DNA of 64,000 bases from Anaerolineae bacterium (GTDB taxonomy: Bacteria > Chloroflexota > Anaerolineae > Anaerolineales > Anaerolineaceae), in the NCBI GenBank assembly GCA_013178185.1, contig JABLXC010000002.1, forward strand, positions 1 through 64,000. Direction: 5' to 3'. Positions 1 through 9,037 of the stretch are shown in pieces. The translations under genes were made by a program, and so were the position numbers. The number at the start of each line of letters is the position of its first letter. Positions within the stretch are counted from its first letter, which is position 1. The notes under the pieces were generated by a model. It was given only the letters and a program-made list of their open reading frames with translations, was not told where the DNA came from and did no database searches.

Positions 1-2
1 GG

Positions 3-302
3 GGGCTCTACTGGGCATTGGTCGATTATGCCAAAATTCCCAAAGCGGTAACCGGCACCGCGCTTGGGGTGATGATGATGATTTGCTACACCCCCGATTT
101 CTTTATGTACAACGTCGCAGGGAATATTTTGGATGCCAATCCAGGGGCGGCGGGTTACAAGATCGTTTTTGCGGTCATGCTCGTATGTGCCGTTCTGTCC
201 ATTGGCTTTATGGCCGCATTGATCCGGTTTATGAAAGGCAAGAAAGCAGTAGAACTATATTCCGATATTAGCGTTCTTACCGAAGCGGAAATGGCCGCAT
301 AG
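3..302 (+). CDS. MFS-type transporter, C-terminal fragment (5' end outside window)
   Basis: The frame is open from the left edge, so only the last 100 or so residues are present. They show two hydrophobic helices (around VTGTALGVMMMICYTPDF and IVFAVMLVCAVLSIGFMAALI) followed by a short basic and then acidic cytoplasmic tail. Membrane helices joined by a short loop and ending in a charged tail fit the last two helices of a major facilitator permease. The substrate cannot be told from this piece. It precedes an amidotransferase, a reductase and an amidohydrolase on the same strand, so a role in uptake for that catabolic block is plausible but is inference. A hairpin follows the stop codon. Confidence 0.6.
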   Translation, partial: GLYWALVDYAKIPKAVTGTALGVMMMICYTPDFFMYNVAGNILDANPGAAGYKIVFAVMLVCAVLSIGFMAALIRFMKGKKAVELYSDISVLTEAEMAA

Positions 303-317
303 GGGCCGGTAGCGTTT

Positions 318-349
318 GGATACCCTGTCTGGTTTCGGGCGGGGTATCC
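318..349 (+). terminator. Hairpin after the transporter fragment
   Basis: Perfect 8-bp arms GGATACCC and GGGTATCC are separated by 16 bases, 16 bases after the transporter stop. Only a short T run (CTTTAC) follows, so it may be a weak terminator. Confidence 0.4.
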
Positions 350-424
350 GCTTTACAAAGAAGCGATTGAATAGCCACTCATCTCATTCGAAACCTCAAA
401 GTCTGTAAAGGAGATCGCGTTACG

Positions 425-1072
425 ATGATTTTGATCATCAACAACTACACGGATAATGTTCATCTTGGTGATCTGGACATGAAAGAATTGGGCAGGAAAG
501 CTCAATCAATCTCTGGATTGCCGTTTGTCGTGAAGAAATTTAACGAGGTGGATGCCCAGTTTCTTAAAAACCATCCAGAAATCAAGGCGGTAATTTCGGG
601 TGGAACCAATAGCAAATGGGATGAGCTGTACTTTGACATTTTTGAAGGTGAGTTCGAATTGATGCGAGAGGCAAAAGTTCCCGTACTTGGCATCTGTGCT
701 GGCCACCAGTTAATGGCAATGGCCTATGGCGCTGGGGTCAGGCGGGCAGATTTTGGCAAAGAAGAGCGGTTTTTCCAGGATATCACCATCGAGAAAGATT
801 CGATCCTCACTCAGGGCATTAAAGGGACTGTCTACGCTTTTTTGTATCACTATTGCTATGTGACCGAGTTGCCGGAAGGTTTTGAGCTGTTGATGTCCAC
901 CAGCAAAACCAGGATCCAGGCCATGAAGAAAATAGATGAAAACAAGTTTGGCGTTCAGTTCCATCCCGAACTCGATCATCAAGCCGCGGATCCATTCTAT
1001 CGAGCCAGGGATCCAAAAGATGTCAACGGAGAAGTCATCCTCAAAAATTTTCTGAGTCTTGTCATGAAATAA
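425..1072 (+). CDS. Class I glutamine amidotransferase (GMP synthase glutaminase-like)
   Basis: A 215-residue stand-alone class I glutaminase domain. The nucleophile elbow GICAGHQ places the catalytic cysteine at residue 91, and the motif FGVQFHPE supplies His180 and Glu182, so the triad is complete. Such domains hydrolyse glutamine or a gamma-glutamyl compound and pass ammonia to a partner. No synthetase partner is adjacent, so a hydrolase of gamma-glutamyl compounds or an amidotransferase acting with a distant subunit are both possible. The length matches the small subunit of split GMP synthases. The start is chosen for the AAAGGAGA ribosome site about 10 bases upstream. It leads a run of + strand genes (reductase, amidohydrolase) that may share a catabolic role. 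Confidence 0.82.
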   Translation: MILIINNYTDNVHLGDLDMKELGRKAQSISGLPFVVKKFNEVDAQFLKNHPEIKAVISGGTNSKWDELYFDIFEGEFELMREAKVPVLGICAGHQLMAMAYGAGVRRADFGKEERFFQDITIEKDSILTQGIKGTVYAFLYHYCYVTELPEGFELLMSTSKTRIQAMKKIDENKFGVQFHPELDHQAADPFYRARDPKDVNGEVILKNFLSLVMK

Positions 1073-1182
1073 CCTGTAATAGGATCAAGCTCTAATCTAA
1101 ATTGTCTTGTTGTTCAAAATTTCCGGATGAATGTCCCACCCGCCTCTGAGCGGTACGGCTCAATGGCGTCTTTAGGAGTTGG

Positions 1183-2121
1183 ATGATGGTATTTCCAAAA
1201 ATGGAGTTTCCCAGAAACCAGGTGACCAGTACCCCCTGTTTTAAGGATGACGAATTAATTGCTTCTGTCCATCAAAAAGGCAAACCCACTGAGTTCTTAC
1301 CAAAAGTAGCCGAAACCTATGGCAAGATCATTTTTCCTCATGGTTGCAGGTATCCTTACCTCTTTGCTTCAATCGCGCTTTCGATGGATGGTAAGATGGC
1401 ATATCCTGATAATCAGGATGGCGATATGTTGGTTCACTCCAACACTTACAACCGGGATGGCGCGCTGGCAGATTTTTATATTCTGAACTTTTTACGAGCT
1501 TACAGCGATGCAGTCGTGATCGGCACGCGTTCCATGAAGGCAGAAGCAAATGAATGGATCGTGATATACGATGAGGAGCTGATTCGTGAGCGGGCTGAGC
1601 ATTTAAGCGATAAAGAAAACCAACCTTTTACGATCGTCTCATCAAAAGATGGGACGGATATTCCCTTCGATCATTTGCTGTTTCACCAGGATGAAATCCC
1701 AGTCCTTGTCTTTACATCTCCCAGCGGTTACGAAACCATCACCCGCCAGGCCGGTGAGAATTTTTATCAACTCGAAAATGTGACCAAGGAAAATATTTTT
1801 CAAAAGTCTGGGAAGACCCCCGTTGTAGTCACAGGCCAGGGCGCCGAAACAGATCTCGCTTCTTTCTTTCAAAAGATCAAGGAAGCCGGTTTTGACCACA
1901 TCTTGATCGAATCGCCTACCTTGATGTGGCTATTAATGAAAGAAAAGCTTTTGAACGAATTTTTTATCACTTATAGTTCCATTTTTGTTGGGGGACCTTA
2001 TTCCCCTGGCTATTCTTCTCCTTTCACCTTTGATAATCATCCTCAAAGTCGGGTGGCTTCGATAAATTATCACCACAACACTTTTTTCTTCACCCGGCAG
2101 ATCCTTGAGGAAGAGAAATAG
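1183..2121 (+). CDS. RibD C-terminal/dihydrofolate reductase-fold reductase
   Basis: A 312-residue protein. From about residue 60 it follows the pyrimidine reductase fold: FASIALSMDGKMA corresponds to the SLDGK motif of the family, then a segment with AVVIGTRSMKAE, and a late ILIESPTLMWLLMKEKLLNEFFITYSSIFVGG stretch (broken here by function: substrate-wall helix and final strand). Members reduce heterocyclic ring or amide groups with NADPH. The deaminase half of RibD is absent and no other riboflavin gene is near, so this is probably not the riboflavin enzyme. An N-terminal extension of about 50 residues is unusual. The start has GGAG seven bases upstream; a second ATG follows immediately. 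It lies between an amidotransferase and an amidohydrolase, which suggests work on a nitrogen heterocycle. Confidence 0.72.
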   Translation: MMVFPKMEFPRNQVTSTPCFKDDELIASVHQKGKPTEFLPKVAETYGKIIFPHGCRYPYLFASIALSMDGKMAYPDNQDGDMLVHSNTYNRDGALADFYILNFLRAYSDAVVIGTRSMKAEANEWIVIYDEELIRERAEHLSDKENQPFTIVSSKDGTDIPFDHLLFHQDEIPVLVFTSPSGYETITRQAGENFYQLENVTKENIFQKSGKTPVVVTGQGAETDLASFFQKIKEAGFDHILIESPTLMWLLMKEKLLNEFFITYSSIFVGGPYSPGYSSPFTFDNHPQSRVASINYHHNTFFFTRQILEEEK

Positions 2122-2180
2122 AGAAACTGATATTTATTAAGGAACGTCAGGCTATCGATTAAACGCTTTGGAGGCTTGCA

Positions 2181-3551
2181 ATGGCTCTGCAAAACTGCGA
2201 TCTGATCATCAGCGGCGGAACGCTTATCACCCAAAACAAACAACGCGAGATCATTGTGAATGGCGCGCTGGCGATTCGAGGAAATCGGATCGTTGCTGTG
2301 GGACCGGCTGGAGTGGTCCTCAGCCGTTTTCAGGCTGATCGCCGCATCTATGCTGGCGGCAAATATGTCTTTCCTGGCTTAATCAATACCCACACCCATC
2401 TTTTCCAGACCTTTATCAAAGGTTTAGGAGAGGGATTAACCTTGTATGAATGGATTGATACAATCTCTGCGCCCAGCGCCTCAGGCATGAGCGAAGAGCA
2501 AGCCTATCTTTCTGGCCTGCTGGGCGGGATGGAGGCAATCCATTGCGGCACCACGACGGTGCTGGATTTTATGTATTCCATGCCGAGCTCTAAATTGTAC
2601 AGGCAGATTGGGCGCAGCTTTAAACAACTTGGGCTAAGAGGCGTGATGGGGATCGGGTTAATGGAAAACGGCGAAGAGCATGGCCTTTCTCCCTGCCAGT
2701 TCAGGCCGGTTGTAGAAGCGCTCGCCGAATGGAAGGACATCAGCCGCCAGCTCAGCGACGAATTGCTGAGTTTCGCGCTGGCGCCAGAGCTTCCTTTCGG
2801 TATCACCCGTAAAGGATTTGAATTGATCCGCCAGTTTGCAACAGACTATCATATGCCCATCACCCTCCACATCAATGAGAGCCAGGATGATGACAAAGCC
2901 AACATGACCGATTATGGAATGCGTTCGGTGCCGTTCCTTGAATCCATCGGCTTCTGGGGACCGGATGTGATTGCTGTTCATTGCATAAAAATGCAGCCCG
3001 AAGACATTGAAATCTTCGCCCGCAGGGATGTGAAAATTTCGCATAATCCGGTCAGCAACATGTACTTAGGTGTTGGTCGGGCTCCCATTCTAGACTTTCA
3101 GAAGGCGGGTTTAACGATCAGCCTGGCGACCGATGGCGCGGGGAGCAATAATAGCCAGGATATGATTGAGGTGATGAAATGCGCCGGGCTTCTGCACAAA
3201 GCAGGATATGAGAACCCAGGCGTCATACGGGCGCAAGCGATTCTGGATATGGCAACCCTTGGAGGGGCAAAAGCAATCGGACAGGAACATAACCTGGGGT
3301 CTCTCGAGGTCAATAAGCAGGCAGACCTGTTCATTTTCGACCCGCTGCGGCCAAAATCAACCCCCGTGTTCGATCCTGTTAGTAGCCTGGTTTTTTCTTC
3401 GGGGCCTGATAGCGTTGTAACCACGATGATCGCAGGTAAGGTGGTGATGGAGGACGGCAAAATATTAACGGTTGATGAACCGGAATTATTGCAGGAATGT
3501 CAAAAACAAGCTTGGAGACTGGCCAACCAGGTGGGGTATGCGCATCCATAA
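2181..3551 (+). CDS. Metal-dependent amidohydrolase/deaminase (TrzN/AtzB/SsnA-like)
   Basis: A 456-residue member of the amidohydrolase superfamily. Visible metal and catalytic residues are the HTH pair (His71, His73), His230 and Glu233 in HINES, His267 in AVHC, and Asp318 in ATDGAGSNN, the arrangement of mononuclear deaminases and chlorohydrolases. The beta-sandwich composite domain is formed by residues 1-65 and the C-terminal part ending in DLFIFDPL and VVMEDGK. Family members deaminate or dechlorinate purines, pyrimidines, thioadenosine or triazines; the substrate cannot be read from sequence. TTTGGAGG precedes the start. An Lrp-type regulator follows and a nucleoside-like ABC importer operon lies opposite, which supports a nucleobase-like substrate. 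Confidence 0.82.
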   Translation: MALQNCDLIISGGTLITQNKQREIIVNGALAIRGNRIVAVGPAGVVLSRFQADRRIYAGGKYVFPGLINTHTHLFQTFIKGLGEGLTLYEWIDTISAPSASGMSEEQAYLSGLLGGMEAIHCGTTTVLDFMYSMPSSKLYRQIGRSFKQLGLRGVMGIGLMENGEEHGLSPCQFRPVVEALAEWKDISRQLSDELLSFALAPELPFGITRKGFELIRQFATDYHMPITLHINESQDDDKANMTDYGMRSVPFLESIGFWGPDVIAVHCIKMQPEDIEIFARRDVKISHNPVSNMYLGVGRAPILDFQKAGLTISLATDGAGSNNSQDMIEVMKCAGLLHKAGYENPGVIRAQAILDMATLGGAKAIGQEHNLGSLEVNKQADLFIFDPLRPKSTPVFDPVSSLVFSSGPDSVVTTMIAGKVVMEDGKILTVDEPELLQECQKQAWRLANQVGYAHP

Positions 3552-3659
3552 GGATATTTGCCTGGTGCAGTGTTGTAGAAAAATGCTCAAGAATTAGCGT
3601 TAACCTTACCGGTCTGTGGTTTGTTGTGAAAGGCGCTGTCTTATGGATGGCCTCAGCGA

Positions 3660-3688
3660 TTGACTTATTTCGGCGTAAATGGTTTAAT
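3660..3688 (+). promoter_or_regulatory. Promoter of the Lrp-type gene
   Basis: TTGACT at 3660-3665 and TTTAAT at 3683-3688 are 17 bases apart. The expected transcript would start near 3695 and leave a leader of about 28 bases before the ATG. Confidence 0.45.
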
Positions 3689-3722
3689 TCCTGTCGAAAT
3701 ATTACGGTAGGGAGACCAGACT

Positions 3723-4205
3723 ATGAGCAACAAAATCGACCCTGTAGATCGTGAAATTATCAAGCTGCTCCTTAAAGACGGACGCATGTCGAATACAGAG
3801 ATTGCCAGGCATCTCGAGGGTGTCAGCGAGAGGGTCGTGCGGTACCGGATTGGCAAGTTAATCAAGGAAAAAGTTATTCGGGTCAGCGCGGTCGTAGATC
3901 CTGGCGCGATCGGCTTCCCGGTGGTTGCAGATGTGTGGGTAGAAGTCGAAGCTGGGCACGCCATCAAGGTTGCCAAAAGGTTGGCCGAACTGGATCTGGT
4001 GCGATACGTCTCGTACTCGGCGGGGGGCATGAAAGATGTCACCGCCCAGGTGGTTGCGTTGAACGTTCAGGCGCTGTACACCTACGTGGATGAGGTTATC
4101 GGGAATGTGCCTGGGGTGCAGCGGACGCAAACCATGCTCATCCCGGATGTTCTCAAAGATGTGAATGATTGGGTTCCGCCTGATCTGGAGGCCAACCAGG
4201 TTTAG
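3723..4205 (+). CDS. Lrp/AsnC family transcriptional regulator
   Basis: A 160-residue protein with an N-terminal AsnC-type helix-turn-helix (DPVDREIIKLLLKDGRMSNT, recognition helix around ERVVRYRIGKL) and a C-terminal RAM domain of about 80 residues with beta-alpha-beta-beta-alpha-beta spacing. Lrp/AsnC proteins form octameric discs that bind amino acids or other small ligands and control nearby transport and catabolic genes. It stands at the convergent junction between the amidohydrolase block and the aminotransferase/ABC block, so it may regulate either. A GGAGA ribosome site lies just upstream of the ATG. The residue count is usual for the family. Confidence 0.88.
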   Translation: MSNKIDPVDREIIKLLLKDGRMSNTEIARHLEGVSERVVRYRIGKLIKEKVIRVSAVVDPGAIGFPVVADVWVEVEAGHAIKVAKRLAELDLVRYVSYSAGGMKDVTAQVVALNVQALYTYVDEVIGNVPGVQRTQTMLIPDVLKDVNDWVPPDLEANQV

Positions 4206-4259
4206 CCTTTTTTCTCATCTGGTTAATTCGCCTCCCTGCTTTGCCCCAGATAGGGGTTT

Positions 4260-5228
4260 TCAGGCCGCGGCCTGGATAAGGTGATAAGTATCCTGCATCA
4301 AGCGGATGTTGGCGTCTAGCCCCCCCGAAACGATATCCAGTAAAAAGATGTCCAGCCGGTGACGGGAAATCAGGTCCTCTAATATTTGCTTACATTCCTC
4401 CGGTTCTCCGGCAACCTGAAACTTTTGGATCATCTCGGCTGTGATGAGCTGCGCGGCGGCTGCTTCTCCTTGGGTCTCAAGAGCAGATTGAATGATCTTC
4501 CGTTCTTCCTCTGTAATCCCCAAATTATTCAGCATCCTTGCTGGAGTGTCCAGAATGGAATAGACGTAAAGCGCGGCGGCTTCTTTTACCATCTCGGGCG
4601 TGAAAGCGATTCGATCCAGATAAATCCGTTTGGGTTGACCCGCGCGCCCGGCGCTGCTTTGCTCAACAATTGACAGCGCATCGGGTAAGTCGGATTTTCC
4701 CATCAGAACCACGCCATCCGCTTCTTTTCCAGCCAGCGACAACATCCCGGAACCTCGCGCGGCAACCCAGATGGGCAATTGCCCGGCAGGGGCGTTCAAC
4801 CGGGCGCGATCCAGGCGGTATTTTTCCCCCTGCCAGGTGATGGTTTCCCCGCTCCAAAGGCTGCGAAGGATCTGAATCGTTTCTTTAACGACCTGGAGAG
4901 GAGACTGGCGCTCGATGCCCAGAGGCTGCAATACCATCGAACCCCCAGCTACCAGGGTCACAAAAGCCCTGCCGCCGCTGATTTCGTTGAGCGTTGCCGT
5001 CCCGGCCGCTGTCAACGCCGGGTGCCTTGTGTAGCCGTTGGTTACTGGGCTGATCATAATCCGAGAAGTTCTTAACGCTGCTGCGGTCAGAACGGCATAA
5101 ACCTCACGCATTAACCCTTCGTCCGTTAGCAGGCAATAGGAATATCCGATCTCTTCCGCTGCGCGGATGGTATCAACCACCTCCGCTACCGGCATCTCCG
5201 GCATGATTTCGATTCCCAGTTCGATCAT
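4260..5228 (-). CDS. LLM class (luciferase-like) flavin/F420-dependent oxidoreductase
   Basis: A 322-residue TIM-barrel protein of the bacterial luciferase family. It begins with a beta strand and AEEIGYSYCLLTDE, then IMISPVTNGYTRHPALTAAG, ISGGRAFVTLVAGG and LPIWVAARGSGMLSLAGKEADGVVLMG, the ordered motifs of the F420/FMN-dependent reductases such as methylene-tetrahydromethanopterin reductase-like proteins. Whether the cofactor is FMN or F420 cannot be decided. It is last in the - strand operon, 32 bases after the aminotransferase, so it likely oxidises or reduces an intermediate of the compound imported by the upstream ABC system. Ordinary length, no visible defect. Confidence 0.82.
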   Translation of the reverse strand: MIELGIEIMPEMPVAEVVDTIRAAEEIGYSYCLLTDEGLMREVYAVLTAAALRTSRIMISPVTNGYTRHPALTAAGTATLNEISGGRAFVTLVAGGSMVLQPLGIERQSPLQVVKETIQILRSLWSGETITWQGEKYRLDRARLNAPAGQLPIWVAARGSGMLSLAGKEADGVVLMGKSDLPDALSIVEQSSAGRAGQPKRIYLDRIAFTPEMVKEAAALYVYSILDTPARMLNNLGITEEERKIIQSALETQGEAAAAQLITAEMIQKFQVAGEPEECKQILEDLISRHRLDIFLLDIVSGGLDANIRLMQDTYHLIQAAA

Positions 5229-5260
5229 ACGGGCGCCCCAGTCTCCCTCATAAATCAGCG

Positions 5261-6493
5261 TTATACGCTGAGACGGATGGCTTTTTCAATGATTCCAAGC
5301 CCCTCATCCACCTCTTCATCGCTGATCGTCAAGGGCGGCGAAATGCGGACCGTCCCGCCCGAATAGACACCATAACTCAAGATGACCCCAAGATCCTGGG
5401 CGTGTTTTACGATCACTTTGGTGATCTCAGGATCGCGGAATTCGAGACCGATCATCAGCCCTTTTCCCCTTACGTCCACGATTACATCGTCTTTCTTTTT
5501 CATCTCCCAAAGGCGCTCTCGGATTTGCCCGCCGAGCCTTTCCGAACGCTCAACCAGTTTATCCCGCAGGATAATGTTGAGGCTGGCGAGCCCAGCCGCG
5601 CAGGAGACCGGATGCCCGCCGAAAGTGGTCATGTGTGAAAGCGGCGGATCGGTGAGAAGATCCATCACCTCGGGCCGGGCGATGAAGCCCCCCAGCGGCA
5701 TACCGCCCCCCACAGCCTTTGCAACCGTTAGGATGTCCGGTGTCACGTTCCAATGCTCGCAGGCAAAGAACCGGCCGGTGCGACCAAACCCGGTTTGTAT
5801 TTCGTCCAGCGCCAACATAGCCCCATGTTTTGTGCATAATTCCCGCAGGCCGGGCAAGAAGTCGTCTGAAGGCACATGCACCCCGCCCTCGCCCTGGATC
5901 GGTTCGATGATCACCATGCTGACCTCATCGGTGATGGCCTCCTCGGCGGCTTTTAGATCGTTGAAGGGGATGAATGTAACATCGGGTAGTAGGGGTTCGA
6001 AGGGTTTGCGGTAAACTTCGCGGTACGAAATGGAAAGCGCGCCGCAGGTGCGCCCGTGGAAAGCCCCTTCAAAAGCGATGATTTTATGCCGCCCGGTGGC
6101 CCGGCGCGCCAGCTTGATGGCGCCTTCGATGGCTTCGGTGCCACTGTTGGTGAAGAAGATCTTATCCAGGCCGGGGGGCGTAACTTTTGCCAGTTGGCGG
6201 GCAAGGTCTACTTGAACCGGCACAAGCACCTTGCCAAACACATTGAGATGCAGGGATTGCCGCGCCTGCGCGCAGATCGCTTCGACGACTTCGGGGTGGG
6301 CGTGGCCGACATTGTTAACCGCGATCCCGGCGATGAAATCCAGGTATCTCTTTCCTTCGACGTCCCAAACGGTTGCGCCGCTGCCTTTTACCAGCGCCAG
6401 TTGTTTGCCAAAGGGGGTGGTTTGGGCAACGTAGCGCAAGTCGTCTGATTTGTAAGCTTCGATTTCCTGCGGATTCATGTTGGAATATTTCAT
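5261..6493 (-). CDS. Class III PLP-dependent aminotransferase (acetylornithine/4-aminobutyrate type)
   Basis: A 410-residue fold type I enzyme. FFTNSGTEAIEGAIKLAR binds the phosphate of PLP, LALDEIQTGFGRTG contains the cofactor aspartate 230, and TVAKAVGGGMPLGG carries the Schiff-base lysine 259. These are the standard motifs of the ArgD/GabT group, which moves the amino group of an omega-amino acid to 2-oxoglutarate. No arginine genes are adjacent, while an ABC importer and a flavin oxidoreductase are, so a catabolic role (for example on 4-aminobutyrate, beta-alanine or a similar product) is more likely than arginine synthesis; this is inference. A gap of 83 bases separates it from the ABC ATPase gene upstream. 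Confidence 0.85.
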   Translation of the reverse strand: MKYSNMNPQEIEAYKSDDLRYVAQTTPFGKQLALVKGSGATVWDVEGKRYLDFIAGIAVNNVGHAHPEVVEAICAQARQSLHLNVFGKVLVPVQVDLARQLAKVTPPGLDKIFFTNSGTEAIEGAIKLARRATGRHKIIAFEGAFHGRTCGALSISYREVYRKPFEPLLPDVTFIPFNDLKAAEEAITDEVSMVIIEPIQGEGGVHVPSDDFLPGLRELCTKHGAMLALDEIQTGFGRTGRFFACEHWNVTPDILTVAKAVGGGMPLGGFIARPEVMDLLTDPPLSHMTTFGGHPVSCAAGLASLNIILRDKLVERSERLGGQIRERLWEMKKKDDVIVDVRGKGLMIGLEFRDPEITKVIVKHAQDLGVILSYGVYSGGTVRISPPLTISDEEVDEGLGIIEKAIRLSV

Positions 6494-6576
6494 ATCTTTG
6501 CGGCTCCTTTATAGATGTCAATGAAGTTTACTATCCTATAAAAACCTGTATTTTGTTAAAAAACGACGGCCGCCGG

Positions 6577-8100
6577 TTAAGAATCGGTTACCCCGGCCAT
6601 TAATCTGCCAATTCTCAAGATATCTTCACCTGTGTTGAGAAGTTCGCCCATGATCTTGCCTTCGTACATGACGCAGATCCGGTCGCTGAGCGCCAGGATC
6701 TCGTCCAGTTCGGTGGAAACCAGCAGAATGGCTGCCCCCGCGTTCCGCTGTTCTACCAGGATCTGGTGAATGTATTCCGTCGCGCCACAGTCCAGGCCGC
6801 GCGTCGGCTGGACGGCGATCAGCAGCTTGGGTTTCTGGTCAATTTCTCTGGCGAGGATGACTTTTTGTTGGTTGCCCCCCGAAAGGTGGTTGAGTTTGGT
6901 CTGCGTTGTGCGGGTGCGGATATCGTATTCCCTCACCAGGCGTTGGGCGTTTTCTTGAATCTGAGCCAGATCAAAGAAACCCAAAGTGGTGGTGAAGGGG
7001 GAGCAATAATATCGTTGCAAGATCAAGTTTTCCGCCACAGTAAAATCCATCACCAGGCCTAGATTCTGGCGGTCCGCTGGGATATGCCCCAGCCCGACCC
7101 GGTTCAGCTTGCGAACCGATTCGTGCGTTACGTCTTTCCCGTTGAGCAGAATTTTGCCAGATGACGGACGCAACAAGCCAGAAAGCGAGAGCGCCAGCTC
7201 GTTCTGGCCATTGCCATCCACCCCGGCAATCCCCAGGATCTCGCCGCTGCACACGTGAAACGAGATATGATCTACCTGAGTCCGAAATTTATCGCTCACC
7301 GTCAGATCCTTCACCACCAACACCGGCTCGCCGCGTTTCATCTCCGGCTTTTCAACTGTGAAGGAAATGCAGCGGTCCACCATCAAAAAGGCCAACTCGT
7401 CTTTGTCGGTTTCCTGGACGCTTTTGGTGGCGATCAATTTGCCGTCCCGTAATACCGAGATGCGATCAGCCACTTCCATCACTTCATTCAGCTTATGCGT
7501 AATAAAGATGATCGAAAGGCCTTGCTTTGTCAGGCTGCGGATAGTCTTGAACAATTCGGTTGTTTCCTGGGGCGTTAAGACGGCCGTCGGCTCGTCCAGG
7601 ATGAGCAGATCCACCCCGCGATAGAGCGCCTTGACAATCTCGACGCGCTGCTGCTCCCCAACGCTCAACCGGCTGATCAGTTCTGAGGGCTTAATTTGCA
7701 GGCCATACTTTTCTGCAATCTTCAGGATATCCTGCTCGATCTCACGCATATCGAGCAGGTGGTGGGTGAAGGGGCGCATCCCCAGGATGACGTTTTCCGC
7801 TACCGTCAGGGTGGGAACCAGCATAAAGTGCTGGTGCACCATGCCAACGCGGTGTTGAATGGCTTCTCTGGGCGAGCGGATATTGACGGGCATTCCATTG
7901 ATGAGAATTTCACCGCTGTCGCGGTGCACCAACCCGTAAACGATATTCATCAAAGTCGTTTTTCCGGCGCCATTTTCCCCCAGCAGGGCGTGGATTTCCC
8001 CAGGCAATATGGACAGCGAGATGTTGTCATTTGCCAGGACACCGGGGAAGCGCTTGGTGATGTTTTTGACTTCAAGGCGCGGGATAGGTGAAGGAGTCAT
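6577..8100 (-). CDS. Nucleoside/simple-sugar-type ABC importer, double ATP-binding protein
   Basis: Two fused ABC domains make up 507 residues. The first has Walker A GENGAGKTT, signature LSVGEQQRVEI and Walker B LLILDEPTAVLT. The second has a degenerate Walker A (GVDGNGQNE), signature LSGGNQQKV and LLIAVQPTRGLD in place of the usual acidic Walker B, as is normal for the second half in this family (RbsA, YufO/NupO). A longer reading from 8127 would overlap the upstream permease; the ATG at 8100 starts four bases after that permease stop and has a purine-rich GGCAGGG site, so it is preferred. It energises import by the two permeases and BMP lipoprotein of the same operon. Confidence 0.9.
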   Translation of the reverse strand: MTPSPIPRLEVKNITKRFPGVLANDNISLSILPGEIHALLGENGAGKTTLMNIVYGLVHRDSGEILINGMPVNIRSPREAIQHRVGMVHQHFMLVPTLTVAENVILGMRPFTHHLLDMREIEQDILKIAEKYGLQIKPSELISRLSVGEQQRVEIVKALYRGVDLLILDEPTAVLTPQETTELFKTIRSLTKQGLSIIFITHKLNEVMEVADRISVLRDGKLIATKSVQETDKDELAFLMVDRCISFTVEKPEMKRGEPVLVVKDLTVSDKFRTQVDHISFHVCSGEILGIAGVDGNGQNELALSLSGLLRPSSGKILLNGKDVTHESVRKLNRVGLGHIPADRQNLGLVMDFTVAENLILQRYYCSPFTTTLGFFDLAQIQENAQRLVREYDIRTRTTQTKLNHLSGGNQQKVILAREIDQKPKLLIAVQPTRGLDCGATEYIHQILVEQRNAGAAILLVSTELDEILALSDRICVMYEGKIMGELLNTGEDILRIGRLMAGVTDS

Positions 8101-8104
8101 AGGC

Positions 8105-9019
8105 TTACCCTGCCTCATAAGGCACACATAGGGCCTTGGGTTGTTCAGTCCGGTTGCGAGAAAGGATCAGCACCGCCAGCGTCAGCAGGTAGGGGAGAGT
8201 TTGCAGGAACTGGTAAGCAATCGCCAGTTGTGCGACCTGTAACCTGAGTTGTAGTGCGTAGGCCGCCCCGAATAATAAGCCGCCCAGAAAGACGCCGGGG
8301 ATGGTCCAGCCTGCAAAGGGCACCATCGTCAGGGCGATGAAACCCCTTCCGGCGGTCAGGCCTTCGACAAACTGGTTGGCGTGCGCGATGGGTAGATAAG
8401 CCCCGCCCAGACCAGCCAGCGCCGCGGCAAACAAAATGCAGCCGTACCTCAGCCTGAAGACCGGCAGCCCGACCGAATCAACCGCCCTGGGGTGTTCGCC
8501 AACGGCCCGGATTGACAGGCCGAGCGAGGTTTTATTTAACACAAAGGCCGTGATCGGCGTCAGAATGAACACAAAATAAACCAATGCATTCTGATTGAAT
8601 AAGATCGGGCCGGCAAAGGGAATCTCGCTGAGAAACGGCAGCGGTATCGCCGGGAGCGTCTTGACGGCGGACACGATGCCAGTGTTGGCGAAGACCACCC
8701 GGTAGATAAAGCCCGAAACCCCCAGCCCGATCATGTTCAACGCCGCTCCGGTGACGATCTGGTTGGCTTTGATTGTTACGGCTAAATAGGCAAAACCAAA
8801 ACCGAAAAGCATTGCCGCCAGCATGGCAGCGATCAGACCAAAGAAGAGACTCCCGGTAAAAAATACAGCGGTATAAGCGGTAATGGCGCCGATCAGCATC
8901 AGGCCTTCGAGCCCGATGTTCATCACGCCGGCGCGCTCCGAATAGGTTTCTCCAATGGCGACGAAGATCAGGGGGGTTGCCATCCGCACCGTTGCAGAAA
9001 GCAGCGCAATCAATTCCAT
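8105..9019 (-). CDS. ABC importer permease (NupQ/YufQ type)
   Basis: A 304-residue polytopic protein of the BPD_transp_2 family. Recognisable parts are the N-terminal RMATPLIFVAIGETYSERAGV and IGLEGLMLIGA, typical of the second permease of nucleoside and simple-sugar importers, and RAVGEHPRAVDSVGLPV, the cytoplasmic loop that contacts the ATPase. It pairs with the longer permease immediately upstream; the two genes are 18 bases apart and the ATPase gene follows after four bases. The transported compound is not shown by the permease itself. The BMP lipoprotein in the operon favours a nucleoside-like ligand. Confidence 0.9.
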   Translation of the reverse strand: MELIALLSATVRMATPLIFVAIGETYSERAGVMNIGLEGLMLIGAITAYTAVFFTGSLFFGLIAAMLAAMLFGFGFAYLAVTIKANQIVTGAALNMIGLGVSGFIYRVVFANTGIVSAVKTLPAIPLPFLSEIPFAGPILFNQNALVYFVFILTPITAFVLNKTSLGLSIRAVGEHPRAVDSVGLPVFRLRYGCILFAAALAGLGGAYLPIAHANQFVEGLTAGRGFIALTMVPFAGWTIPGVFLGGLLFGAAYALQLRLQVAQLAIAYQFLQTLPYLLTLAVLILSRNRTEQPKALCVPYEAG

Positions 9020-9037
9020 GGCGAGTTCCCTCCTAAT

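Noticed and set aside
4235-4260. CCCC-AGATA-GGGG-TTTTC between the Lrp-type gene and the LLM gene
   Set aside because: A four-base stem is too short to be a convincing terminator, although its place is suitable.
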